A stretch of 6,134 nucleotides of DNA. Source: Pedosphaera sp. GTDB lineage: Bacteria; Verrucomicrobiota; Verrucomicrobiia; Limisphaerales; SXTU01. The stretch covers positions 1 to 6,134 of the forward strand of contig SIBB01000232.1 in the NCBI GenBank assembly GCA_009695395.1, in the 5' to 3' direction. The translations under genes were made by a program, and so were the position numbers. The notes below the pieces were generated by a model, which was not told the DNA's origin, did no database searches, and saw only the letters and a list, made by a program, of their open reading frames with translations. This document shows, piece after piece, positions 1 to 5,638 of this stretch (positions are counted from its first letter, which is position 1; each line of letters opens with the position of its first letter).

Positions 1-560
1 CCTGGTGGAGCGAGCACATCGGCTTCACACGTGCGGGTGGCATCCACCTCGGCCAATCGGCTCCCCTGCCCTTCACGAAGGAGGCGGTGGAGGTGATGAC
101 GAAGAACATCATCACCGCGCGCCGCGCCATCGCCACGCCGCTCATTCTGGAGAACGTCTGCTCTCCACTGGCCTGGCCGGGCGGGGAAATGGACGAGCCG
201 ACCTTCATCAGCGAGGTGTTGAGGTCGGGCGGAACCGGGATGTTGCTCGACGTGAGCAGTCTCCTGAACCACGCCGTCAACCTCGGCGGCACGCCCGCGA
301 CTTTCCTGGAAAAACTCCCGCTCGACCGGGTGGTGCAGGTGCATTTCTCCGGTGGCCACGACGCCTGCGGCCAGATGGTGGAAAGCCGTGCCCATCCGAT
401 CCCTGAGGCCCTCTGGCAACTACTCGACGACGCCGTGGCGCGGGCTCCCGTGCGCTGCATCTGCCTCGAGCGCGATGACGCCCTACCGCCACTGTCGGAG
501 ATGCTGGGAGAAGTCGAGCGTGCCCGCGCCATCGGCAGGCACCACCAGCGATGGAGCTAG
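1..560 (+). CDS. DUF692-family (MbnB/BufB-like) multinuclear iron protein, 5'-truncated
   Basis: The reading frame is open from the left edge (first full codon at position 3) to TAG at 558-560, giving 185 residues. Family members are usually about 270-290 residues, so roughly the first third is missing. Visible family landmarks, in visible-residue numbering, are SEHIGFTRAGGIHLG (3-17, with His5), ILENV (48-52, with Glu50), LLDV (81-84, with Asp83), VHFSGGH (113-119, with His114 and His119), AHPIPE (130-135) and LERDDALPP (155-163). Known relatives (MbnB, BufB, TglH) are TIM-barrel oxidases that bind two or three irons and modify peptide cysteines with a partner protein. The ERDD-LPP ending and the EVLRSGGTGMLLDV segment look closer to the subgroup found in actinobacteria than to MbnB. 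The segment that is usually D-T/S-H reads ESR here (127-129), and the usual DVNN reads DVSS, so metal binding may differ. Family assignment is confident; substrate and product are unknown. Confidence 0.88.
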   Translation, partial: WWSEHIGFTRAGGIHLGQSAPLPFTKEAVEVMTKNIITARRAIATPLILENVCSPLAWPGGEMDEPTFISEVLRSGGTGMLLDVSSLLNHAVNLGGTPATFLEKLPLDRVVQVHFSGGHDACGQMVESRAHPIPEALWQLLDDAVARAPVRCICLERDDALPPLSEMLGEVERARAIGRHHQRWS

Positions 561-1126
561 CCCTCCAGCAAAAGCTCGTCGCCCAACTCGCGAGCGATCG
601 CGCATTCCGCGAGACATTCTTTGCGGATCCTGCGCGCGTGGCTGCAAGCGAAGGGCTGACGGGGGCGGGGGAGGCGCTATCGCAGAGCCATTGCGAGCAG
701 TTGCGCCAGTTCGCCCGCGTGCTGCAAGACCGACGGCTTGCGCAGGTCGGTGAACTGCTGCCGCTCACCCACAAGGCTCTCGGAACACGCTTCGCCGACC
801 TGTTCCACAACTACGCCATCACTCCACCTTCAGGCACGCGGCCGTGCGAAGACGCGCTGGGCTTCGTGCGCCATCTGAAACAACACGCCGCGACAGAGAG
901 ACTGGAACCGGAGTGGTCTCTCTCGCTCGCTCGCTACGAGGCAGCGCAAATCGAGGCCACATGGCTGGACGAGCGGCTCGTCTTCCGCTGCCTGCCGCAC
1001 GCGGTCAGGAAGCTTTCCGCCCTACTCGCCGTTGGCGACGTGCCGGCGGGTTCCTACCGCCGCCTTTCCCTCGCCCTGTGGTGGCGCACCTCCACCCGCA
1101 GCCGCTTAAAACACTGGCTGAGGTGA
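551..1126 (+). CDS. Putative DUF692 partner protein (distantly BufC/DUF2063-like)
   Basis: This 191-residue protein starts at an ATG inside the last codons of the DUF692 gene (10-bp overlap), which implies translational coupling; only a weak GGCAGG lies about 10 nt upstream. Residues 5-40 form a helical segment with the pattern L..D..FRE.FFADP..VAA.EGL. Residues 55-108 contain LLPLTHKALGTRFADLFHNYAITPPSG followed by an acidic DALGFVRHL segment; this layout (short helices, LG..F..L...Y...PP.G, then F..HL) recalls the partner domain of MbnC/BufC-type proteins. Residues 120-191 carry a W/R-rich tail (EWSLSLARYE, LSLALWWR, LKHWLR) that looks like a small beta-rich C-terminal domain. No transmembrane segment or catalytic motif is evident. 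By analogy it may bind the precursor peptide and present it to the DUF692 enzyme. The gene is clearly real from the overlap and the conserved-looking architecture; the family link is inferred by eye and its function is untested. Confidence 0.7.
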   Translation: MELALQQKLVAQLASDRAFRETFFADPARVAASEGLTGAGEALSQSHCEQLRQFARVLQDRRLAQVGELLPLTHKALGTRFADLFHNYAITPPSGTRPCEDALGFVRHLKQHAATERLEPEWSLSLARYEAAQIEATWLDERLVFRCLPHAVRKLSALLAVGDVPAGSYRRLSLALWWRTSTRSRLKHWLR

Positions 1127-1174
1127 ACGCATCCGAAAATCCGAAGCCGAGATTTGCGGCCAAGGAGATTTGCT
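1127..1174. other. Convergent intergenic gap between the DUF692 block and phoR
   Basis: This 48-bp spacer separates two genes that end facing each other. It contains a 9-bp direct repeat, gagatttgc, at 1149-1157 and 1165-1173, and a weak 4-bp stem (gccg 1146-1149 with cggc 1157-1160). No stable hairpin followed by a U-run is visible on either strand, so transcription may end by a factor-dependent mechanism or read into the opposing gene. Confidence 0.5.
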
Positions 1175-2359
1175 TTACGCAGCGCGACGCAGGGTGAAGG
1201 CGAACTTCGCTCCCGTGCCCAATCCGCCCTCCACGCGAACCTCGCCGCCGTGGGCGAGCACGAGGTGTTTCACGATCGCCAGCCCCAACCCGGTCCCGCC
1301 GGCCTCGCGCGTCCGGGCCTTGTCCACACGGTAAAAGCGCTCAAACACTCGCGCACACGCCTCCGGCGGGATGCCGGCGCCATCGTCCTGCACCCACAGC
1401 TCCACGGTTTGCTCCGTGGGCGCCTGCGCGCCGATGCGCACCGTGCCGCCCACGCGCCCGTGCATGATGGCGTTGTCCACGAGGTTGGCGAAGACCTGAT
1501 GCAGTCGCTCGGGATCGGCGACGGCTTGGAGCGCTTCGGGGACTTCGTTGACGAGCGTGACTTGGCGCGTCGCCGCCCGGCTTGCGAGGTCCTCCACCAC
1601 CCGCGCGACGACGGACCGCAGCTCTGTGGAAGCCAAGTTGATGACCATCTGTCCCGACTCCAGTCGCGAGATGGTGAGCAGATCCTCGATGAGAAAGGTG
1701 AGCCGATCCGCGTGCCGCTCGATGGTGTGAAGAAACTTCAGCGCTACCTCGGGGTTGTCCCTCGCCCCGTCAATGAGCGTCTCGACGTAGCCCTTGATGA
1801 GCGAGAGTGGCGTGCGCAACTCGTGACTCACGTTCGCCACGAACTCCCGCCGCGTGTTCTCCAATTGCTTCAGCCGGGTCAGATCGTGGAAAACCAAAAT
1901 CATCCCTTGCCGCTGTCCGTCCAGGCTGCTGACCGCCGCTCCGTTGACTGCGAAGTAACGATCTTCCTCGACTCCCGGCAACATCAGCTCCCCGTCCTGC
2001 ATCTGCCCTTCAATCAGCGTCTGATTCACCAACGCCTGCACCTGATGCAGCCGCAGCGCCTCCATGACCGTGCGCCCCCGGACATCGCCCGCGACAGAAA
2101 AGAGCCGGGCAAACGCCTCGTTCACCAACTGGACGCGGCCCGCTGCGTCCAGCAGCAGGACCCCCTCGGTCATGCTGTTGAACAGCGCCTGCTGCTGCGC
2201 CACCCCGCGCGCGTCCCTCCGCGCGTGCTCTTCCCGGAGCACCTCCGCCTCTTTCGCCCGCGTGGCGAGCTGCTCAGCGAAATCGTTGCGCTGACACAGC
2301 CACGCGCGGAAGAGACCGCAGGCAATGACGAGCAGAACGAGGCTGACAATGGGCCACAT
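1175..2359 (-). CDS. phoR: PhoR-type phosphate-regulon sensor histidine kinase
   Basis: This 394-residue membrane-bound kinase would autophosphorylate under phosphate limitation and pass the phosphate to PhoB. Residues 3-20 form the only transmembrane helix, followed by a charged, probably coiled-coil stretch (about 25-60). A PAS domain spans roughly 58-160 (MTEGVLLLD...GRVQLVNEAF). The dimerisation helix carries the H-box SHELRTPLSLIKGY with His179. The ATPase domain has the N-box NLVDNAI (Asn296), the G1 box DDGAGIP (325-331), FERFYRVDKAR and the G2 box GGTGLGLAIVKH (354-365). There is no periplasmic sensor loop, as expected for a PhoR that takes its signal from PhoU and the Pst transporter. 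The ATG lies 27 bp after the phoB stop; that stop is in the same frame and no other start codon lies between, so the start is well defined although no Shine-Dalgarno sequence precedes it. The phoR assignment rests on position plus domain order; alone it would only be a PAS histidine kinase. Confidence 0.93.
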   Translation of the reverse strand: MWPIVSLVLLVIACGLFRAWLCQRNDFAEQLATRAKEAEVLREEHARRDARGVAQQQALFNSMTEGVLLLDAAGRVQLVNEAFARLFSVAGDVRGRTVMEALRLHQVQALVNQTLIEGQMQDGELMLPGVEEDRYFAVNGAAVSSLDGQRQGMILVFHDLTRLKQLENTRREFVANVSHELRTPLSLIKGYVETLIDGARDNPEVALKFLHTIERHADRLTFLIEDLLTISRLESGQMVINLASTELRSVVARVVEDLASRAATRQVTLVNEVPEALQAVADPERLHQVFANLVDNAIMHGRVGGTVRIGAQAPTEQTVELWVQDDGAGIPPEACARVFERFYRVDKARTREAGGTGLGLAIVKHLVLAHGGEVRVEGGLGTGAKFAFTLRRAA

Positions 2360-2386
2360 GACAACGGAATGGGCGCAGACGGTTTG

Positions 2387-3091
2387 CTATTCGGCAATGA
2401 ACCGATAGCCGACGCCCCGGACTGTGTCGAGGTAGTCTCCGGCGCGGCCCAGCTTCTCGCGCAAGCGCCTCATGTGCGTGTCCACGGTGCGGGTGTCGAT
2501 CGCCACGTCGTATTCCCATACGTCGCGCAGCAGTTGATCTCGCGACTGCACCCGTCCACGGCGCTGCGCGAGGGTGGCTAGAAGCTTGAATTCGGTGGCC
2601 GTGAGTTCCACGGCCTTGCCCGCGACGGTCACTGAGTGAGCGGCCAGATCCACCACCAGTGGGCCGATCTTCAGCCGCTCCACCCCCGGGGCATCCGGCT
2701 CGCGGCGACGCAGCAGCCCCTTGATTCGCAGCACCAGCTCCCGCGGACTGAACGGCTTGGTCACATAGTCATCCGCGCCCAACTCCAGCCCGAGCACGCG
2801 GTCAATCTCCGCAGCCCGTGCGGTCAACATGAGGATCGGCACACGAGCGGTCGCCGGCTCACGTCGCAGCAGCTTGCACACTTCGAGGCCGTCCAACTCG
2901 GGCAACATCACGTCCAGCACGATCAAATCCGGCTCGTCCCCGCGCGCCCGCCGCACGGCCTCCGCCCCATCGGCAGCGGTAACCACGGCGAAACCGGCGG
3001 CGGTGAGATTGAACTCGATGAGATCAACGGCATCCGGCTCGTCATCCACGACGAGAATCTTGGGAGCGGCTTTTGGCTTGGAGGACTTCAT
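2387..3091 (-). CDS. phoB: PhoB-type response regulator (OmpR/PhoB family)
   Basis: This 234-residue two-domain transcription factor is the expected partner of the adjacent PhoR. The receiver domain (about 11-128) has the acidic pair Asp16-Asp17, phosphoacceptor Asp60 in LIVLDVMLPELDG, Thr90 in LMLTAR and Lys112 in DYVTKPFSPREL. A winged-helix DNA-binding domain follows (about 138-234), with ELTATEFKLL, a recognition helix around RTVDTHMRRLREKLG (201-215) and the terminal hairpin VRGVGYRF. When phosphorylated, such proteins bind Pho boxes and activate pst and other phosphate-scavenging genes. The short Lys-rich N-terminal extension (MKSSKPKAAPK) is slightly longer than usual. The ATG overlaps the phoU stop as ATGA, which supports this start and implies coupled translation; no Shine-Dalgarno sequence is visible. 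All residues needed for phosphorelay are present. Confidence 0.95.
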   Translation of the reverse strand: MKSSKPKAAPKILVVDDEPDAVDLIEFNLTAAGFAVVTAADGAEAVRRARGDEPDLIVLDVMLPELDGLEVCKLLRREPATARVPILMLTARAAEIDRVLGLELGADDYVTKPFSPRELVLRIKGLLRRREPDAPGVERLKIGPLVVDLAAHSVTVAGKAVELTATEFKLLATLAQRRGRVQSRDQLLRDVWEYDVAIDTRTVDTHMRRLREKLGRAGDYLDTVRGVGYRFIAE

Positions 3092-3750
3092 GCGGCAGAG
3101 TTTTTGCCTGTGTGGCGGATGTCACGGCCTTCGTGGAGGAAGACCACTTCCTCGGCGATGTTCGTCGCGTGGTCGGCGATGCGCTCGATGCGCTTGGAAA
3201 TCTGCATGAGGTGCAGGCAGCGCGTGATGGTGTTGGGCTGCTCCAGCATGAAGGTGATGAGTTCGCGCTGCAGCTGCTTGTGCAGGGCGTCCACGTCCTT
3301 GTCGCGGGGCAACACGGCGCGGGCGCGGACGCTGTCGCGGCTCACAAAGGCTTCGAGGCCGTCGTTCAGCATCTCCAGCGCCATCGTCGCCATGCGCGGG
3401 ATGTCCACGTAGGGCTTGAGCTGCGGCTCCTTGTTCAAATCCACCGCGCGGCGGGCGATGGTGGTGGCCTCGTCGCCAACGCGTTCGAGGTTGTGGGTGA
3501 TCTTCATCGCCACGGTGATCATTCGCAGGTCGGTGGCAACAGGGCCGCGCGACAGGAGGACGATGGCCAGCTCGTCCAGCTCGATCTCCAGCGCGTCGAG
3601 TTGGTCGTCGGCCTGTTCGACTTGGCGGGCGAGGTCGTCGTTGCGCTCGACGAGCGCCTTGACGGCGTTCGAGACCGAGCTGGCGGCGAGGCTCGACATG
3701 GTGAGGAGCTTTTCCTTGAGGGCGGCGAATTCGGAGTCGTGGGGGAGCAT
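3088..3750 (-). CDS. phoU: PhoU phosphate-signalling regulator
   Basis: This 220-residue all-helical protein, of normal length for the family, is a cytoplasmic adaptor that links PstB and PhoR and keeps the regulon off when phosphate is plentiful. The sequence is a tandem of two three-helix units. Each carries the metal-binding E-x-x-x-D signature: ERVGDEATTIARR (Glu89, Asp93) and ERIADHATNIAEEVVFL (Glu189, Asp193), exactly 100 residues apart. The opening HDSEFAALKEKLLTMSSLAASSV is also typical. The ATG at 3750 gives the full N-terminus; the mRNA just upstream is C-rich and has no Shine-Dalgarno sequence. The gene ends in an ATGA overlap with phoB, so adaptor and regulator should be made together. 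It is separated from pstB by a 101-bp repeat-bearing gap, the largest break within the locus. Confidence 0.96.
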   Translation of the reverse strand: MLPHDSEFAALKEKLLTMSSLAASSVSNAVKALVERNDDLARQVEQADDQLDALEIELDELAIVLLSRGPVATDLRMITVAMKITHNLERVGDEATTIARRAVDLNKEPQLKPYVDIPRMATMALEMLNDGLEAFVSRDSVRARAVLPRDKDVDALHKQLQRELITFMLEQPNTITRCLHLMQISKRIERIADHATNIAEEVVFLHEGRDIRHTGKNSAA

Positions 3751-3759
3751 GGGAAGTTA

Positions 3760-3794
3760 GGGGATGGGGGATAGGAGGTGGGGGATGGGGACAG
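3760..3794. repeat. G-rich heptameric repeat tract upstream of phoU
   Basis: The + strand reads as five consecutive 7-bp units: ggggatg, ggggata, ggaggtg, ggggatg and gggacag. With the ggg at 3751-3753, the region has five G-runs of three or more (3751-3753, 3760-3763, 3766-3770, 3780-3784, 3787-3790). G-rich DNA lies on the template strand for phoU; the transcript of 3751-3794 is correspondingly C-rich with a single G. One loop between G-runs is 9 nt, so it is a relaxed rather than canonical quadruplex motif. Heptameric tandem repeats of similar form (STRR) are known from filamentous cyanobacteria; relatedness here is not implied. The role is unknown. Confidence 0.75.
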
Positions 3795-3812
3795 ATAGAG
3801 TGTTAGGGCATC

Positions 3813-3840
3813 TGAACACGGAACACGGAACACGGAATAC
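3813..3840. repeat. Four-copy 7-bp tandem repeat between pstB and phoU
   Basis: The + strand consists of tgaacac, ggaacac, ggaacac and ggaatac: two identical central units and two outer units each differing by one base. On the coding strand of the operon this reads as repeated GTGTTCC. It begins 11 bp beyond the pstB stop codon in the direction of transcription. It is a different heptamer from the G-rich tract 18 bp away. The period of 7 does not match the 11-bp spacing of the two half-sites of a Pho box, so a PhoB site is unlikely. Confidence 0.85.
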
Positions 3841-3851
3841 TTGTCTTCGCA

Positions 3852-4667
3852 TCAGCCGAACCTCCCGGTCACATAGTCTTCCGTCTGCTTCTTCGACGGG
3901 TTGGTGAACAGCTTCGCGGTCGGGCCGAACTCGATCAGTTCGCCGAGGTAGAAGAACGCGGTGTGGTCGGAGATGCGCGCGGCCTGCTGCATGTTGTGCG
4001 TGACGATGACGATGGTGAACTCACGCTTCAATTCGATTATCAGCTCCTCAATCTTCGCCGTGGCAATCGGGTCCAGCGCGCTCGCGGGCTCGTCCATCAG
4101 GAGAATCTCCGGCTTGATGGCGATGGCGCGGGCGATGCACAGGCGCTGTTGCTGACCGCCGGACAGACCCATCGCGCTGGTGTTGAGCCGGTCCTTCACT
4201 TCGTCCCAGAGGGCCGCGCTGCGCAGGCTCTGCTCCACGGCGGCGTCGAGGTCGGACTTCGCCGTCATGCCGTGCAGCTTGAGGCCGTAGGTGATGTTGT
4301 CGTAGATGGATTTGGGAAACGGATTCGACCGCTGGAAGACCATCCCGATGCGTTTACGAAGTTCGATGACATCCACGTCCGGGCTGTAGATGTCCTGCCC
4401 GCCGATCTTGATCGACCCGGTGATGCGGACGGAATCAATGAGGTCGTTCATCCGGTTAAAGCAGCGGAGGAACGTGGACTTGCCGCAGCCGGACGGGCCG
4501 ATGAAGGCGGTGACGTGGCGCTCACCGAGGGTCACGGAGATGTTCTTCAGCGCCTGAGTGGTGCCGTAGTGGAGGTTGACGCTGTCGGTCTGAATGAGCG
4601 GCGTGCCGGCCCCTTCGGCGGGCGGGCGGGCGTTCAGCGTGACTTGGGATGGAGAGAAGGCAGCCAT
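3852..4667 (-). CDS. pstB: PstB, ATPase of the phosphate ABC importer
   Basis: This 271-residue cytoplasmic ATPase powers high-affinity phosphate uptake through PstC-PstA. All nucleotide-binding motifs are present: Walker A GPSGCGKST (57-65, Lys63), Q-loop Gln112 in VFQRSNPFP, the family-typical signature LSGGQQQR (168-175), Walker B ILLMDEP with catalytic Glu193, D-loop SALDP, and H-loop His224 in VTHNMQQAARISD. The sequences SVNLHYG, FNRMNDLI, FPKSIYDNI and HTAFFYLGELIEFGPT are characteristic of PstB rather than other importers' ATPases. The N-terminus has an extra, probably unstructured, stretch of about 25 residues. The gene begins 20 bp after the pstA stop. The ATG at 4667 is preceded by an AT-rich stretch without a Shine-Dalgarno sequence, so it probably relies on coupling or leader context. 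Nothing suggests loss of function. Confidence 0.97.
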   Translation of the reverse strand: MAAFSPSQVTLNARPPAEGAGTPLIQTDSVNLHYGTTQALKNISVTLGERHVTAFIGPSGCGKSTFLRCFNRMNDLIDSVRITGSIKIGGQDIYSPDVDVIELRKRIGMVFQRSNPFPKSIYDNITYGLKLHGMTAKSDLDAAVEQSLRSAALWDEVKDRLNTSAMGLSGGQQQRLCIARAIAIKPEILLMDEPASALDPIATAKIEELIIELKREFTIVIVTHNMQQAARISDHTAFFYLGELIEFGPTAKLFTNPSKKQTEDYVTGRFG

Positions 4668-4687
4668 GGGTGGTGAAATTTAAGTCA

Positions 4688-5638
4688 TCAGTGGCCGGCG
4701 CGCATCTTTTTGCGCACCCGCGCACGCACAATGACGGCGACCAAGTTTAACGAGAGCGTCAGGAGGAGCAGCGCCAGCACGGTGGCGAAGAGGATGGGCC
4801 GGGTCTTCTCGATGTCCGGCGACTGCGTGCTGAGGATGAAAACGTGGTAGCCGAGGTCCATGAACTGGTCGGTCGGGCCCTTGGGCAGGTCCCTCATGTA
4901 ATAGGCCGCGCCGGTGAAGAGGATGGGCGCGACTTCGCCGCCGGCACGACCCACGGCGAGGATGCCGCCGGTGAGGATGCCGGGGAGCGCTTCGGGCAGC
5001 ACAATCTTGAGAATGGTTTCCAACTTCGTCGCACCGAGGGCGAGGCTGGCCTCACGCAACCCGGGCGTGATGGCGCGGAGGGATTCTTCCGTGGCCACGA
5101 TGACCAGCGGCAGCGTCATCACGGCGAGCGTGAGGGAGGCCCACAGGATGGCGGGCTTGCCCCAGTGCGGTTCCGTCGCGCCGGCATCCATCGCACCGCC
5201 GATGAAGCTAATGAAGAAGCCCAAACCAAAGAGGCCGAAGACGATGGACGGGACGCCGGCAAGGTTGTTGACCGCGCCGCGAATGATGCGCGTGGTGAGC
5301 GCGGTCGAGTTCGCGTATTCGGTGAGATAGACCGCCGTGATGACGCCGATGGGCACGACGAAGAGTGTCATCAGCATCACCCGGAGCGTAGTGCCGATGA
5401 GCATGGGCAGCACGCCGGCCTTGTTCACATCGAACATATCCTGGTCCGCACTGCCGGTGAGGAAGCGCCACGAGAAGGTGCCCCAGCCGTGCCACGCGAT
5501 GTTCGCGAGGATGATGCCGAGGATGAGGAGGATGAAGAGCGTCGCCAGCCCGGTAATGCCGGTGAACGCGAAGGACGCGAAGTCGAAGCCGCGCGAGCGG
5601 AAGCCGAGGCGGGCGGGTTTGGAGGAGGCGCTGTTCAC
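4688..5638 (-). CDS. pstA: PstA, permease subunit of the phosphate ABC importer
   Basis: This 316-residue inner-membrane protein pairs with PstC to form the phosphate channel. Six likely membrane helices lie near residues 27-48, 77-106, 124-147, 161-182, 217-245 and 281-304. The permease (EAA) loop that contacts PstB is the stretch ESLRAITPGLREASLALGATKLETI (185-209) followed by GILAVGRAGGEVAPILFTGAA. NNLAGVPSIVFGLFGLGFF (124-142) is also typical of PstA. The open frame extends further upstream, but that part is a shadow of pstC in another frame. The start chosen is the GTG at 5636-5638, which overlaps the pstC TGA as GTGA and has a purine-rich GGAGGGGAAGG just upstream; this gives a protein close to the usual 280-310 residues. 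Translation is probably coupled to pstC. Confidence 0.94.
   Translation of the reverse strand: MNSASSKPARLGFRSRGFDFASFAFTGITGLATLFILLILGIILANIAWHGWGTFSWRFLTGSADQDMFDVNKAGVLPMLIGTTLRVMLMTLFVVPIGVITAVYLTEYANSTALTTRIIRGAVNNLAGVPSIVFGLFGLGFFISFIGGAMDAGATEPHWGKPAILWASLTLAVMTLPLVIVATEESLRAITPGLREASLALGATKLETILKIVLPEALPGILTGGILAVGRAGGEVAPILFTGAAYYMRDLPKGPTDQFMDLGYHVFILSTQSPDIEKTRPILFATVLALLLLTLSLNLVAVIVRARVRKKMRAGH

Noticed and set aside
5..406. + strand open frame of 133 codons at the left edge
   Set aside because: Out of frame with the clear DUF692 coding sequence, Arg/His/Pro-rich, no family resemblance.
919..936. Tetranucleotide CTCG/GCTC run as a phase-variation site
   Set aside because: Only about three perfect units inside a coding region; too short to suggest slippage control.
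1154..2581. Long + strand open frame of 475 codons opposite phoR and phoB
   Set aside because: It lies antisense to two genes with full sets of family motifs, is rich in Arg/His/Gln/Leu as expected for a high-GC shadow frame, and matches no recognisable family.
3789..3794. CTGTCC on the - strand as part of a Pho box before phoU
   Set aside because: Only one imperfect half-site is present, with no second CTGTCA-like copy 11 bp away; the neighbouring repeats have a period of 7.
3813..3840. Short CRISPR-like array
   Set aside because: The units are 7 bp and directly abutting, with no spacers; this is a simple tandem repeat.
3751..3851. Internal promoter for phoU-phoB-phoR
   Set aside because: No convincing -35/-10 pair was seen; TTCAGA and TATCTG-like hexamers exist but are weak, and chance matches are expected in 100 bp.
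3963..4676. + strand open frame of 237 codons opposite pstB
   Set aside because: Antisense shadow of an intact pstB; composition is biased and no motif is recognisable.
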